This document shows, piece by piece, positions 1 to 8,835 of a stretch of DNA of 64,000 bases. The notes beneath the pieces were generated by a model. It was given only the letters and a program-made list of their open reading frames with translations, ran no database searches and had not been told where the DNA came from. Numbering within the stretch: position 1 is the first letter of the stretch; every line of letters starts with the position of its first letter. The position numbers were made by a program, and so were the translations under genes. This stretch comes from an uncultured Ignavibacteria bacterium (GTDB taxonomy: Bacteria; Bacteroidota; Ignavibacteria; Tepidaquicellales; Tepidaquicellaceae), in contig CALMST010000252.1 in assembly GCA_937872315.1 (NCBI GenBank), positions 1 through 64,000 of the forward strand. The letters are read 5' to 3'.

Positions 1-2477
1 TATTTCACAAAGACCATCTTTCTTGTCTCAGTGAAATTTTCTGCAGTTAGTTTATAAAAATAAATTCCGCTTGAAAGATTGTGTGGATTAAACTGAATAG
101 AGTTGTTTCCGCTTTCAACTTTTCCGCTTATGAGCGTTGCAACATTACTTCCTGAAATATCAAATACCTCAAGAGTAATATTCTGTGCTTTTGGCAAACT
201 AAATCTTATTATTGTTGAAGGATTGAAAGGATTCGGGAAATTCTGCTCGAGTTTATAATCATTCAAAGCTGTTACAGGATCATCAATCCCGATAAGGTCT
301 TCTGAACTTACCCTGGCATTAGTTTCCACTTCCGCCAGCCCGGATGAAGAAATATTATTAATGAGTCCGGAAAAACTTTTAATTATTATCTTTACACTGT
401 CTATAGTTGTAATAGGTGATACATTAACGGTCAGACCTTCAGTTGTAAGAGGTCCGGTTGAAGGGATCTGATTGACGACATTATTGTTTTTGTATAATAT
501 AAGTTCACAGTCAGTAACATGTATATCTGTATTTGTTGCTGCATTGGGCAATATATCGTAAAGTGTAAATCTTCTTACATCAATTGGAATTTCCCATTTC
601 AGCACTATGTATTCATCATTGCTTCCATTTGCTATCCAGTTAACTTTCAGATCAGTATTTCTTGCTTTTCTGTCAACTGCATTCTGCCCTATATAGCTGA
701 TATTGCCTGAAGTTCTATAACTGCTTTCTCTTACATCAGCTGATGTTGAAAGATTTGTAAATGCGCCTTCTGTCACATTTGGCGGAACTGTGATCATAGT
801 ATGTCCTGCGTGACATCCTACACATTTTGTTCCCGAGCCGTCATTTCCGAAATTCATCCCGAATACGTGAGCTATTTCTCCTGTCCTGTTTACAAGTACA
901 TGTTCATTGCTGTCCACTATCTGCTCAAACATTGAAACATTGGCAGGCATATCACCTTCAGCTATCTTTCCGTCCCTGTCAAGACTTATCTCTCTGAACA
1001 ATATCGGGTGATCCTGACCATTCTCGTCTTCTCTCTGAAAATTAAAAAAGAATCTGAATTTAGCATTTTTGGTGATGGGGGGAGCATTTTCAATAGGAGC
1101 ATCTACAGGCGCATTTGAATAAACATTCAGGCAGTCAAATCTGAATAATCCTCCCTGATAAAAAGTATTTGGATTTATTGTTGGAGGTACAAGATTAGTA
1201 TCAAAAGCTTCAAGATATTGCACTACAGGCGGAATTTTTTTAGGTATCAATAATTCAGCGTTTAACTCCAGTGTACCGGGCAGATCAATTATCTGAGTGA
1301 GTTCTCCGCCATTTAAATTACAGGTATAGATCCCGTAATCCTGCTCTGAAACAGAGGTTGCATATGAAAACAAAATTTTACCGTTGGAAAGCGGAAGAGG
1401 ATCAGTTGCATAAGGAGGCTGCATTGTTCCGAATGAAGGAGGATTTGTTATGAACAAGGGAGTAGTACTGTCAACGCCAATGACTTTCACTGCTTCTGAG
1501 AAACCTTTCTCATAAAATCTGATTCCGGGACTGCCGCTGTTGTCATATAAAGGAGTAGGAATAAAAACACTTACAAGATTTCCGTTTGGCATTACTCTTG
1601 GTCTGTATGAATAAAGACCTTTTCTGTTTCTGCTGTCAGTAGCATATTGTTTCAAAGCGTCACCATCGGGATTTATAATGTTTGTCTGCCATATATTTCC
1701 AATATCTGTAGTAAGTGCCTGTTCATCCAGCCTGGTCAATCCTGTTCCTGAAATATTACTGGGTCTGTCAATATTGACCCACCATCTCGAATATAGAATT
1801 CTCCCTGAGATCGGATCAATTGTGGGTTTTTCACCTCCGTTTCTTTCGGTTGTAACCCTGTGGATTATATTTGTAAGAGTATCAGTAATAAAAAGATTGG
1901 TTGTATTTACACCACCTATCTCAGCAAGAGTCGGAAATCTTGTGGAAGCAAAAATAATTTTACCATCCGGCAGATAAACCGGATCAATATCATCATACTT
2001 AATAAATTTATAAGCTGCATTTCCGAATTGAGTCAGGTCAGCGTTTCTGTTTGTAAATGTTATTTTAATCAGTCTAGTACCTTCAGTATTTATCTCATAT
2101 ATTCTCCAGTTACTGTCTCTGTTTTCAATTCCTGCAAACAATATTTTATGCCCGTACCAGTGAACACAAGGCTGCTGAACATCTATAAGCCTTATATTAC
2201 CAAACTGCATTGTGCTGTCAATCAAAGTTTGTATATTACCGGAGGCATCTCTTACCATAAGTTTACCGCCTACAACCTTAAATCTTGAATAAGAACCCAT
2301 TCCCGGAAGCAAACCTGCCTGAGGGTAATTCATATTTCCGTTCAATTCATGATTTCTGGAGACGAAAACAATGGGTGTATTAAATGTCTGAGAATAAATG
2401 GGAGGACTAATTATAATGTACAGAATAATATATATCAGGATAAATCTAATATTCAAAAGTGTAGAAAAGACCTTCAT
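1..2477 (-). CDS. Secreted T9SS cargo protein with beta-propeller-like repeats and one c-type haem motif (3' stop cut by window edge)
   Basis: I read this frame directly from the reverse strand. The ATG at 2477 is followed by a hydrophobic signal peptide, and 825 codons stay open to base 3; bases 1-2 are the first two letters of a TAA or TAG stop. The middle third carries repeated segments of the PD40/TolB propeller style (for example DGKIIFAST, SGRILYSRW, NGKILFSYA). Residues 552-556 read CVGCH, a CxxCH haem c attachment site. The last ~80 residues are a T9SS type A sorting domain (NFPNPFNPSTIIRFSLP, ending KMVFVK). Propeller plus CxxCH recalls the middle domain of hydrazine-synthase-alpha-like proteins, but that comparison is from memory. 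Exported, probably surface-attached or extracellular; substrate and redox partner are unknown. It is transcribed divergently from the next gene across a 142-bp gap. Confidence 0.8.
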   Translation of the reverse strand, partial: MKVFSTLLNIRFILIYIILYIIISPPIYSQTFNTPIVFVSRNHELNGNMNYPQAGLLPGMGSYSRFKVVGGKLMVRDASGNIQTLIDSTMQFGNIRLIDVQQPCVHWYGHKILFAGIENRDSNWRIYEINTEGTRLIKITFTNRNADLTQFGNAAYKFIKYDDIDPVYLPDGKIIFASTRFPTLAEIGGVNTTNLFITDTLTNIIHRVTTERNGGEKPTIDPISGRILYSRWWVNIDRPSNISGTGLTRLDEQALTTDIGNIWQTNIINPDGDALKQYATDSRNRKGLYSYRPRVMPNGNLVSVFIPTPLYDNSGSPGIRFYEKGFSEAVKVIGVDSTTPLFITNPPSFGTMQPPYATDPLPLSNGKILFSYATSVSEQDYGIYTCNLNGGELTQIIDLPGTLELNAELLIPKKIPPVVQYLEAFDTNLVPPTINPNTFYQGGLFRFDCLNVYSNAPVDAPIENAPPITKNAKFRFFFNFQREDENGQDHPILFREISLDRDGKIAEGDMPANVSMFEQIVDSNEHVLVNRTGEIAHVFGMNFGNDGSGTKCVGCHAGHTMITVPPNVTEGAFTNLSTSADVRESSYRTSGNISYIGQNAVDRKARNTDLKVNWIANGSNDEYIVLKWEIPIDVRRFTLYDILPNAATNTDIHVTDCELILYKNNNVVNQIPSTGPLTTEGLTVNVSPITTIDSVKIIIKSFSGLINNISSSGLAEVETNARVSSEDLIGIDDPVTALNDYKLEQNFPNPFNPSTIIRFSLPKAQNITLEVFDISGSNVATLISGKVESGNNSIQFNPHNLSSGIYFYKLTAENFTETRKMVFVK

Positions 2478-2619
2478 AAAAAAATTTTTCTTTAAAATAA
2501 TTATTTAAAAATTCAAATTAACTATAATTCTTACAACCGAATTGCAATTGATAATAAAATATGAATTATATAAGTTTCACTTCAAATTAACTGTCCAAAA
2601 CTAAAACAACTTTATCAAA

Positions 2620-4782
2620 ATGAAAAAATCCCTCCAATTTTTATTACTTATTTTTTTAGTAACTTTTTCAAACAAAACATTATTAGCTGAAGGCTTTAAC
2701 AGTGTTCATACATCAGACGGCAATTTTGTCATAGCCGGAGGTGATCAGGGACTGACTTTCCGCTCAGTTAATGGCGGTAATACATGGGCTTCATATACGG
2801 AACCATCAGTAAATTTTCAAAGTGTTTATACACTGGGAACTAAAGTATGGCTTTCAGGTGACAATGGAAAGATCTATTTGTCTTCAGTGGCTTCTTCCGT
2901 ACTTACACCCGTAATTACAGGAATATCAACTTCTATAAATTCCGTAAAATTTATTGATGCTAATACCGGATTCTTTTGCGGTGACAATGGAGTCTTGTAT
3001 AAATCTGTTGACGGCGGTATTAGCTGGACTTCTTCATCAAACGGAATTTCAAATGTTAAATTAAACACGGTCTCATTTTACGATGCACTATCAGGAGTGG
3101 CTGCCGGAGAAAACGGAAAAGTATTCGTAACTAATAACGGAGGAGCTTCATGGACTCCTGAAAATATTTCATCTGCCCGTAATATACTCAGCGCTGAATA
3201 TTTAACTGACGGGATTATATTAACCGGCGAATGGGGCACACTTATTTACAAGAACAACGGCGGATCATGGAGTTCTGTTGATACTAAAACCAATTCAGAC
3301 ATAAGAGGTATTTCTGGAACAACTCTCAGCAATGTTCATATTTGCGGTGGAGGAGGATTCATCAGAAATAATAGTTCAGGAAATTCAGCTTTTTTGAATT
3401 TTGAAAAAAATCCGATGCTTGCAGATCTTGTTGATATTGTCTATTCGGGAAATACAGGTTTCGCAGTCAGCAGTCTGAATAAAGCCATTATCCGGACAAC
3501 AGATAATGGTACAACCTGGACTTTACCTTCCGGTACTTCAGTTTCTTATGTGTGGGAAGCAAAACCAGGAGCAAGCGGCAGTTTCCTTGGTAATAATCTC
3601 TGTCTGCATCCTACTGACAGAAATGCTGTATTTATTGCATTTGCCGATCAGGTTTACAGAAGCGGTAATAAAGGTGATGCATGGACAAGTATCGGAACAT
3701 CCATTCCAAATGGAACCACTCCGCATTCTTTTTTTGTCAGTCCTGTTGATACAAATATCTGGATGGTTGCCACACAAAGTTCTCCTGATAAAGTATACAG
3801 GACATCAAATTACGGAGCGACCTGGACTGAAGTATTATCAATGAATTTCAGCAATTACGGACAACCTCTGGAAATGGATCAGAATGATCCGCATGTATTT
3901 TATTTTGCCCCTGATAACGGGGGGTTTTATAAATCAACAGATGACGGAGCAACATTCAATGAGATCAGTGGAAATTATCCTTTCAGAAGTCCGTGCGATA
4001 TTTTGGTGAAATGGGATAATTCTGATGTGATATTTTTAGCAGACGGAATTACAGGCAGCGGACAGGCAAAGCTATTCAAATCTGTGAACAAAGGAGTTAA
4101 CTGGACATTGGTTCATACTGCATCTGCCAGTGAGATCCCGTCTATGTGCTCAAACAGATTTGCACCTGAAACTATCTGGTGTACTGAATGGTCAGGAAGC
4201 AATATATACAGATCAACAGATGGCGGAGATACCTGGTCGACTAATCACTCAAATTCTTTTTCAGGATGGGGTTCTGATATTTGTCATGAAGATCCCAATA
4301 TGATGATTACCGGAAGCTGGAGTAACAGAGCAACATTATCTCTGGATAAAGGTCTTACATGGACTGATATAAGTTCAGGTCTCGGAGGACACGGCGGAGG
4401 AATTCTCATTCCCGAAAAAGGTTATATCTTAGCACATCAGGGATCTAATGTATATAAATTAAATATCAGTTACTCGGTGCTTACCGGTATCTCAGAAAAT
4501 ACTGTATCAGCAATAGCTTCAGAATATAAACTTTCACAGAACTATCCGAATCCTTTTAATCCGTCAACTAAGATCTCATATTCAATTCCTCTATCAGGAA
4601 ATGTATCCATTACTATTTTTAATGAACTTGGTAAAGAGATCAGATCGCTTGTAAACGGATATAAGAATGCGGGTAATTATGAAGTTAACTTCAATGCATC
4701 TGATCTGAGCTCGGGAATTTATTTCTACAAAATACAATCCGGCACATACGCTGAGACAAAGACAATGCTGTTAATTAAGTAA
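2620..4782 (+). CDS. Secreted YCF48/BNR-repeat beta-propeller protein with T9SS C-terminal sorting domain
   Basis: A 720-aa protein with an N-terminal signal peptide (hydrophobic residues 4-22, cleavage probably near LLAEG). At least ten repeats of the form 'xGGxTW' (GGNTWAS, GGISWTS, GGASWTP, YGATWTE, GGDTWST, KGLTWTD) are typical of YCF48-like or sialidase-like propellers that fold into one or two beta-propellers. The final ~85 residues are a T9SS type A sorting domain (QNYPNPFNPSTKISYSIP ... SSGIYFYKI ... MLLIK). Such proteins are exported through the outer membrane by T9SS and anchored or released; no catalytic residues could be assigned. It is a single-gene unit with a strong terminator right behind it. 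The leader is A-rich without a clear Shine-Dalgarno site, as is usual in this phylum. Confidence 0.85.
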   Translation: MKKSLQFLLLIFLVTFSNKTLLAEGFNSVHTSDGNFVIAGGDQGLTFRSVNGGNTWASYTEPSVNFQSVYTLGTKVWLSGDNGKIYLSSVASSVLTPVITGISTSINSVKFIDANTGFFCGDNGVLYKSVDGGISWTSSSNGISNVKLNTVSFYDALSGVAAGENGKVFVTNNGGASWTPENISSARNILSAEYLTDGIILTGEWGTLIYKNNGGSWSSVDTKTNSDIRGISGTTLSNVHICGGGGFIRNNSSGNSAFLNFEKNPMLADLVDIVYSGNTGFAVSSLNKAIIRTTDNGTTWTLPSGTSVSYVWEAKPGASGSFLGNNLCLHPTDRNAVFIAFADQVYRSGNKGDAWTSIGTSIPNGTTPHSFFVSPVDTNIWMVATQSSPDKVYRTSNYGATWTEVLSMNFSNYGQPLEMDQNDPHVFYFAPDNGGFYKSTDDGATFNEISGNYPFRSPCDILVKWDNSDVIFLADGITGSGQAKLFKSVNKGVNWTLVHTASASEIPSMCSNRFAPETIWCTEWSGSNIYRSTDGGDTWSTNHSNSFSGWGSDICHEDPNMMITGSWSNRATLSLDKGLTWTDISSGLGGHGGGILIPEKGYILAHQGSNVYKLNISYSVLTGISENTVSAIASEYKLSQNYPNPFNPSTKISYSIPLSGNVSITIFNELGKEIRSLVNGYKNAGNYEVNFNASDLSSGIYFYKIQSGTYAETKTMLLIK

Positions 4783-4794
4783 ATAACAACTTCG

Positions 4795-4830
4795 AAAAAG
4801 TTCAGACTGTTAATTCGGTCTGAACTTTTT
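4795..4830 (+). terminator. Rho-independent terminator after the YCF48-like gene
   Basis: A perfect 13-bp stem (AAAAAGTTCAGAC 4795-4807 with GTCTGAACTTTTT 4818-4830), a 10-nt loop and a T-run, starting 12 bp after the stop codon at 4782. Confidence 0.9.
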
Positions 4831-4888
4831 TATATAAATTTTAAATGTTAATAATGCAGGAAATATTTTTTAACCAATTAAAAAATTT

Positions 4889-5323
4889 ATGAAAACTCAA
4901 ACTTACAACAATCACAAGCGTTATGTTTTTGGTTTCCATGTAATAACATTTTCTTTATGTTTTTTACTTTTTCTGTCATCAGTTCTGAATCTTTACGTTT
5001 CAATAAAAAAGCGTACGGATATGAGGATTGCTGTAATGTTTTTAATTACTTCTCTCATTTTATTGCTGCTGTTTTATTATGCCCGAAGTTTTGCTTTAAA
5101 GGCTCAGGACAGAGCTATAAGAAATGAAGTCTGTTTAAGATATTTTGTGATTGCCGGAAAACTACCGGATGATAAATTATCAATGTCCAAGTTACTTGCT
5201 CTGAGATTTGCACCGGATGAAGAATTTCCTGATTTATACAATAAAACTTTAACTGAAAATTTAAGCAATAAGGATATTAAGAAAGCAATAAAAAACTGGA
5301 AAAGTGATTACCACAGAGTATGA
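4889..5323 (+). CDS. Small two-helix membrane protein, DUF6526-like
   Basis: A 144-aa protein with two transmembrane helices (about residues 15-37 and 47-66) and a soluble C-terminal half. The N-terminal 'YNNHKRYVFGFH', the central 'ARSFALKAQDRAIRNE' and the C-terminal 'ALRFAPDEEFPDL' and 'IKKAIKNWKSDYHRV' match my memory of the DUF6526 family, widespread in Bacteroidota and of unknown function. It stands alone between the strong terminator at 4795-4830 and a long A-rich gap. Confidence 0.75.
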   Translation: MKTQTYNNHKRYVFGFHVITFSLCFLLFLSSVLNLYVSIKKRTDMRIAVMFLITSLILLLLFYYARSFALKAQDRAIRNEVCLRYFVIAGKLPDDKLSMSKLLALRFAPDEEFPDLYNKTLTENLSNKDIKKAIKNWKSDYHRV

Positions 5324-6015
5324 AAAACCACAAAATATGATATAAATATTGTATTTAATTTATATTTTATTGAGAAGTTATTTCTAATTAATGATTAAAT
5401 GTGGTTTGGGATAATAAATATTTGAAGTGAAGGATGAATAAGAATTAATATTGTTTTAGAAAAATTATTCTTTTTTTAAAAAAAATAAAAAATTAGAAAG
5501 AAGTTAATCAAAGAAAAATATGTAAAAAATCCGCGGTAAAATTTATATTGAATGGAAATAAGAATTGGAGGGAGAAAAAATAAAAAACCGGAATAATTGC
5601 TGTCTTATAAAATAAACAATTCAGTAAGATAGAAGCAAAAATTCTGAATGAAAAAAGAAATAAAAATAAAAGAACAAATCAGTATTAAAAGGGCAAAAAA
5701 AAGAACGAAATCAGTAAAAAAAGAACAAATAAAACAAAAAAAATAACTTTACAATTATTAATATATTTTATATTTTGAACTTAATTGTGGCTATCCCAAA
5801 AAGTTCAATTACAAAGAAATAAACATAACATCCCTCAAGGCCGTTCAACCCCAAATTTTGAACGGTGAAAGGAGAAACGAGGGATGTTATTTTATTTAAT
5901 ATCCTGAGTTTTACTCTGTACCATTTCCTCATCATCCTGACATCGTTTCTGCACTCCGCCGGACGCTTTTAAATAAGGATTTACTTTAAACTCTTAAAAG
6001 TTGTTCAGTTAATTT
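5324..6015. other. Long A-rich intergenic region with imperfect repeats
   Basis: No convincing gene in 692 bp. Bases ~5440-5760 are strongly purine-rich and A-rich on the plus strand. They carry short imperfect direct repeats of AAAGAACAAATCAGTA type near 5670, 5701 and 5721. The right part holds two hairpins listed separately. No promoter could be assigned with confidence. Confidence 0.6.
5775..5890. other. Nested hairpins, possible structured RNA or bidirectional terminator
   Basis: Three stems are visible. TTGAACTT (5775-5782) pairs with AAGTTCAA (5801-5808). A 12-bp outer stem ATAACATCCCTC (5825-5836) pairs perfectly with GAGGGATGTTAT (5879-5890). It encloses CCGTTCAA (5841-5848) paired with TTGAACGG (5858-5865). 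The GTTCAA/TTGAAC core occurs in both units, so alternative pairings are possible. T-rich sequence follows on both strands, so it could terminate the small minus-strand gene at 6016-6234 or be a short RNA of its own. Confidence 0.45.
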
Positions 6016-6234
6016 TTATAACTCTTCAACTTTCATTACCAGAATGGAATCATTAATATAAACATTAATGTAGTGAACTCCATTTTCTACCGTTCTGACA
6101 ATTGTTATATCACATTTATTATTTGTGATCTGTGAACTTGAAGTTACGGCTGCTTCACTGGTATTAACACTGCCGAAACTCATTACCGCAACAAAACTTA
6201 GAATTACTAAAATTGATTTGAAAATTTTTTTCAT
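6016..6234 (-). CDS. Small secreted protein of unknown function
   Basis: A 72-aa protein. I chose the ATG at 6234 rather than the upstream in-frame ATG at 6336 because a typical signal peptide starts here (MKKIFKSILVILSFVAVMSF, cleavage likely after SEA) and a purine-rich GAAAGGGG lies 9-16 bases before it. The mature part is ~45 residues with a predicted beta pattern (CDITIVRTVENGVHYINVYI) and one cysteine. No family recognised. It is exported to the periplasm or beyond. Confidence 0.6.
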   Translation of the reverse strand: MKKIFKSILVILSFVAVMSFGSVNTSEAAVTSSSQITNNKCDITIVRTVENGVHYINVYINDSILVMKVEEL

Positions 6235-6445
6235 TTTTTTTTGCCCCTTTCTTACTGATTGTTTATGCAAATTAACAATAACCCTCTGACAAAACAAAGA
6301 AAATAATCGTGGTTTGTCGTGAATTTTTTGATACAATAAAATTTGCTATCCTTTGAAAATTGCTTATATAGATAATTTTCGCTATTTTTGACATGCTTAC
6401 TTCAAAATCATTGTCGCATTTTCGTTAATTAAATTAGATTAAATA

Positions 6446-7933
6446 ATGTATACACATCAGCTTATTGAACTGCTAAAAACCTTTTCAGAAAAAGAATTGA
6501 TGAAATTGTATAAATTCTTAAATTCACCATATTTCAATAACAGCAGGCGAATTGTAACTTTATTTCAGGTCCTGAAGAAATTTTATCCGGATTTTGAAAA
6601 AAGAAATTTTACCCGTGAATATATTTTTAAATTAGTTTATAAGAATTCTGAATACAATGACTCAACATTCAGAAACCTGATGTCCGATCTTCTGCAATTG
6701 ACCCTGAAATTTCTTATGATAGAGGGTATAGAGAAAAAGGAAGTGGAATCTTCATTTTATGTAACCCAGGAGTTATTCAGCAGAGGAAAAATAGATCTCT
6801 TTATATCCAAAATGAATAATATTGACAAAATTCTCAAGGATACCAGTAATCTTGACGGGGAATACTTTCATAATAAATTCAGAGCGGAAACGGATCATTT
6901 TTATGTAAACCTTCTTACAAAAAGAGTTTTAAAAAAACAAATTGTTGTCTCAGAATCTGAAAAGCTGATAAGTGGACTTGTTTCATTACTTAACTATTTT
7001 GTTCTTGAATCAATCAAGCATAACGATAATCTCTTTAATTATTCAAGGACCTATAACATAAAATCTAATATTGTTAAAGTAAATCAGTTTCTGGAAATAA
7101 TAAATTTTGAGAACCTCATTAAATATTTAAGGGAAAATTCCTCCAATGAGATACCAATAGTGGAACTCTATTACAATCTTTTAAAAGCATCAACTAATAT
7201 TGAAGAGGAAAAGTATTATTTCAGATTAAAGGAATCGGTTTTTAAATGTTCTGAACATCTTGGATTAAATGACAATAATTTTCTTCATTCACGATTGATA
7301 GACTATTGTGTAAAAAAAATAAATCTCGGGATACATTCGAGTTTTGATCTAAATGAAGAGATCTATGAACTTTATCAGATTTATGTCAAAAACGAATTTT
7401 ATAAAACATTATCAAATACAAATCTCCCCTTTGATGCATACAGGAATGTTTTAATAAACTGCATCACCACAAAAAAGCTAAAAGAAATGGAAGAATTTAT
7501 TAAAGTATATTCAAAAAAATTATTGCCTGCGCATATTGACAGTATTGTAAATTACAGTTACGCACTTCTGTTTTTCGAAAAAAAGCAGTTCAGCAAAGCA
7601 ATGGAATATCTTAATAAAATTAAATTCGACCAGTTTGTATTTAAACTTGATATGAAGAATTTACAACTCAAGTTAGCTTTCGAACTGGGATATTATGAAT
7701 CAGCGGTTTCTATAATTGACACTTACAAGCATTTCCTGAAAAACAACGCTTTGATCTCTGAGAGCAGAAGAATTATGCACAATAACTTCCTGAACTATGC
7801 AAACAAATTAATACAGTTTAAATTTGGCTCCAGTAAAGTTAATATCCCGTTCTTAAAAGAACAGCTTGAAAAATCGAAAGATGTATTCGATAAAGGCTGG
7901 CTGATAGAAAAAACCAAATTAAAGAAGAAATAG
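6446..7933 (+). CDS. Uncharacterised 495-aa helical protein
   Basis: Cytoplasmic by sequence: no signal peptide or membrane helix. It is almost entirely alpha-helical and rich in Lys, Asn, Leu, Phe and Tyr. It begins with 'LLKTFSEKELMKLYKFLNSPYFNNSRR', a pattern I remember from unnamed proteins of Bacteroidota and Ignavibacteria. The C-terminal half has regularly spaced aromatic and leucine residues that may form TPR-like helical repeats. No catalytic motif is visible. It is single-gene, closed by a strong terminator shared with the convergent gene at 8010-8441. I do not recognise its function. Confidence 0.75.
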   Translation: MYTHQLIELLKTFSEKELMKLYKFLNSPYFNNSRRIVTLFQVLKKFYPDFEKRNFTREYIFKLVYKNSEYNDSTFRNLMSDLLQLTLKFLMIEGIEKKEVESSFYVTQELFSRGKIDLFISKMNNIDKILKDTSNLDGEYFHNKFRAETDHFYVNLLTKRVLKKQIVVSESEKLISGLVSLLNYFVLESIKHNDNLFNYSRTYNIKSNIVKVNQFLEIINFENLIKYLRENSSNEIPIVELYYNLLKASTNIEEEKYYFRLKESVFKCSEHLGLNDNNFLHSRLIDYCVKKINLGIHSSFDLNEEIYELYQIYVKNEFYKTLSNTNLPFDAYRNVLINCITTKKLKEMEEFIKVYSKKLLPAHIDSIVNYSYALLFFEKKQFSKAMEYLNKIKFDQFVFKLDMKNLQLKLAFELGYYESAVSIIDTYKHFLKNNALISESRRIMHNNFLNYANKLIQFKFGSSKVNIPFLKEQLEKSKDVFDKGWLIEKTKLKKK

Positions 7934-7936
7934 AAT

Positions 7937-7976
7937 AAAAAAGTTTTCACTTATTGTTTACAGTGAAAACTTTTTT
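7937..7976. terminator. Bidirectional rho-independent terminator
   Basis: A 15-bp perfect stem (AAAAAAGTTTTCACT 7937-7951 with AGTGAAAACTTTTTT 7962-7976) with a 10-nt loop sits between convergent genes. A- and T-runs flank it on both sides, so it can serve both strands. Confidence 0.88.
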
Positions 7977-8009
7977 ATTTTATTCAACAACCGGCTTTAT
8001 TCCCTGATT

Positions 8010-8441
8010 TTATTTTGACTGATCCATACTTTTGTCATCCGGATCATTCTTGTTATCTCCTTTGCGATGACCTTTTCCTTTTTTATTTTTACGATCTGAT
8101 TTCATCTGATCCCATTTTTCAATTTGTTCTTTATTCAGGATCTCCCGGATCCGGGATTGAAATTTTTCCCGGTTTTGCTTTCTCATTTCTTTTCTGGCAG
8201 TCTTATCCATATCTTTATATTTTTCTTTATTGGATTTTCTTTCATTGGCTTTGTTCAGGAATAGATCATACATCTGCTTATACTGAGAATCTGAAAGAGA
8301 GAGATTTTTTTTCATCATGTCTGCTTTTTTCTGAGCAAATTCTTCCGGTGTCTTTTTAACTTTGTCCTGCTGCTGGCTATATGCACTTCCTGAAATTAGA
8401 ACAGCATTAAGAAGTAATATTACTATTGCGATTATTTTCAT
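8010..8441 (-). CDS. Small basic periplasmic protein, Spy/LTXXQ-like
   Basis: A 143-aa protein with a signal peptide (MKIIAIVILLLNAVLISGSA, cleavage near AYSQ). The mature part is helical, with 'KKNLSLSDSQYKQMYDLFLNKANERK' and 'REILNKEQIEKWDQMK', the spacing of the LTXXQ/Spy-CpxP periplasmic family. The C-terminus is a Lys/Asp-rich low-complexity tail. By analogy it could be a periplasmic stress or metal-binding protein, but the family match is weak. It is convergent with the gene at 6446-7933. Confidence 0.65.
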   Translation of the reverse strand: MKIIAIVILLLNAVLISGSAYSQQQDKVKKTPEEFAQKKADMMKKNLSLSDSQYKQMYDLFLNKANERKSNKEKYKDMDKTARKEMRKQNREKFQSRIREILNKEQIEKWDQMKSDRKNKKGKGHRKGDNKNDPDDKSMDQSK

Positions 8442-8566
8442 ATTCTTTTTTTTATTTTAATTTATGAAATACAAAAGGTAGACAATGCATATCAGCAAAG
8501 GTTTAATTTTTTAAAAGTGATAAGAGGATTAAAGGATGGATGAACATGATTTGGGAATAAAAACAA

Positions 8567-8599
8567 AAAGACCCCGTTAAATATATTAACGGGGTCTTT
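8567..8599 (-). terminator. Terminator of the initiator tRNA gene
   Basis: A 14-bp perfect stem (AAAGACCCCGTTAA 8567-8580 with TTAACGGGGTCTTT 8586-8599) and a 5-nt loop, followed on the minus strand by a T-rich run. It lies 7 bases beyond the 3' end of the tRNA. Confidence 0.88.
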
Positions 8600-8605
8600 C
8601 TTTTG

Positions 8606-8678
<73 letters not shown>

Positions 8679-8835
8679 GTATTTACAAATATAGTAAATA
8701 TAATCTGTTTCTTCAATTACTAAAATTGCGAAAAAATATTAAATTGATTTTACAGATTAATAGGATTAATTTTAAAAACTCTCAATTTTTATTTACTTTT
8801 TTAAATAATTCCTATAAAATTTAAAACATATATTA

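Noticed and set aside
1678-2288. Plus-strand reading frames of 99 and 142 aa
   Set aside because: Antisense to the T9SS haem protein, whose frame is intact with signal peptide and sorting domain.
6235-6336. N-terminal extension of the small secreted protein to the ATG at 6336
   Set aside because: The signal peptide starts at the internal ATG at 6234, which also has a purine-rich ribosome site.
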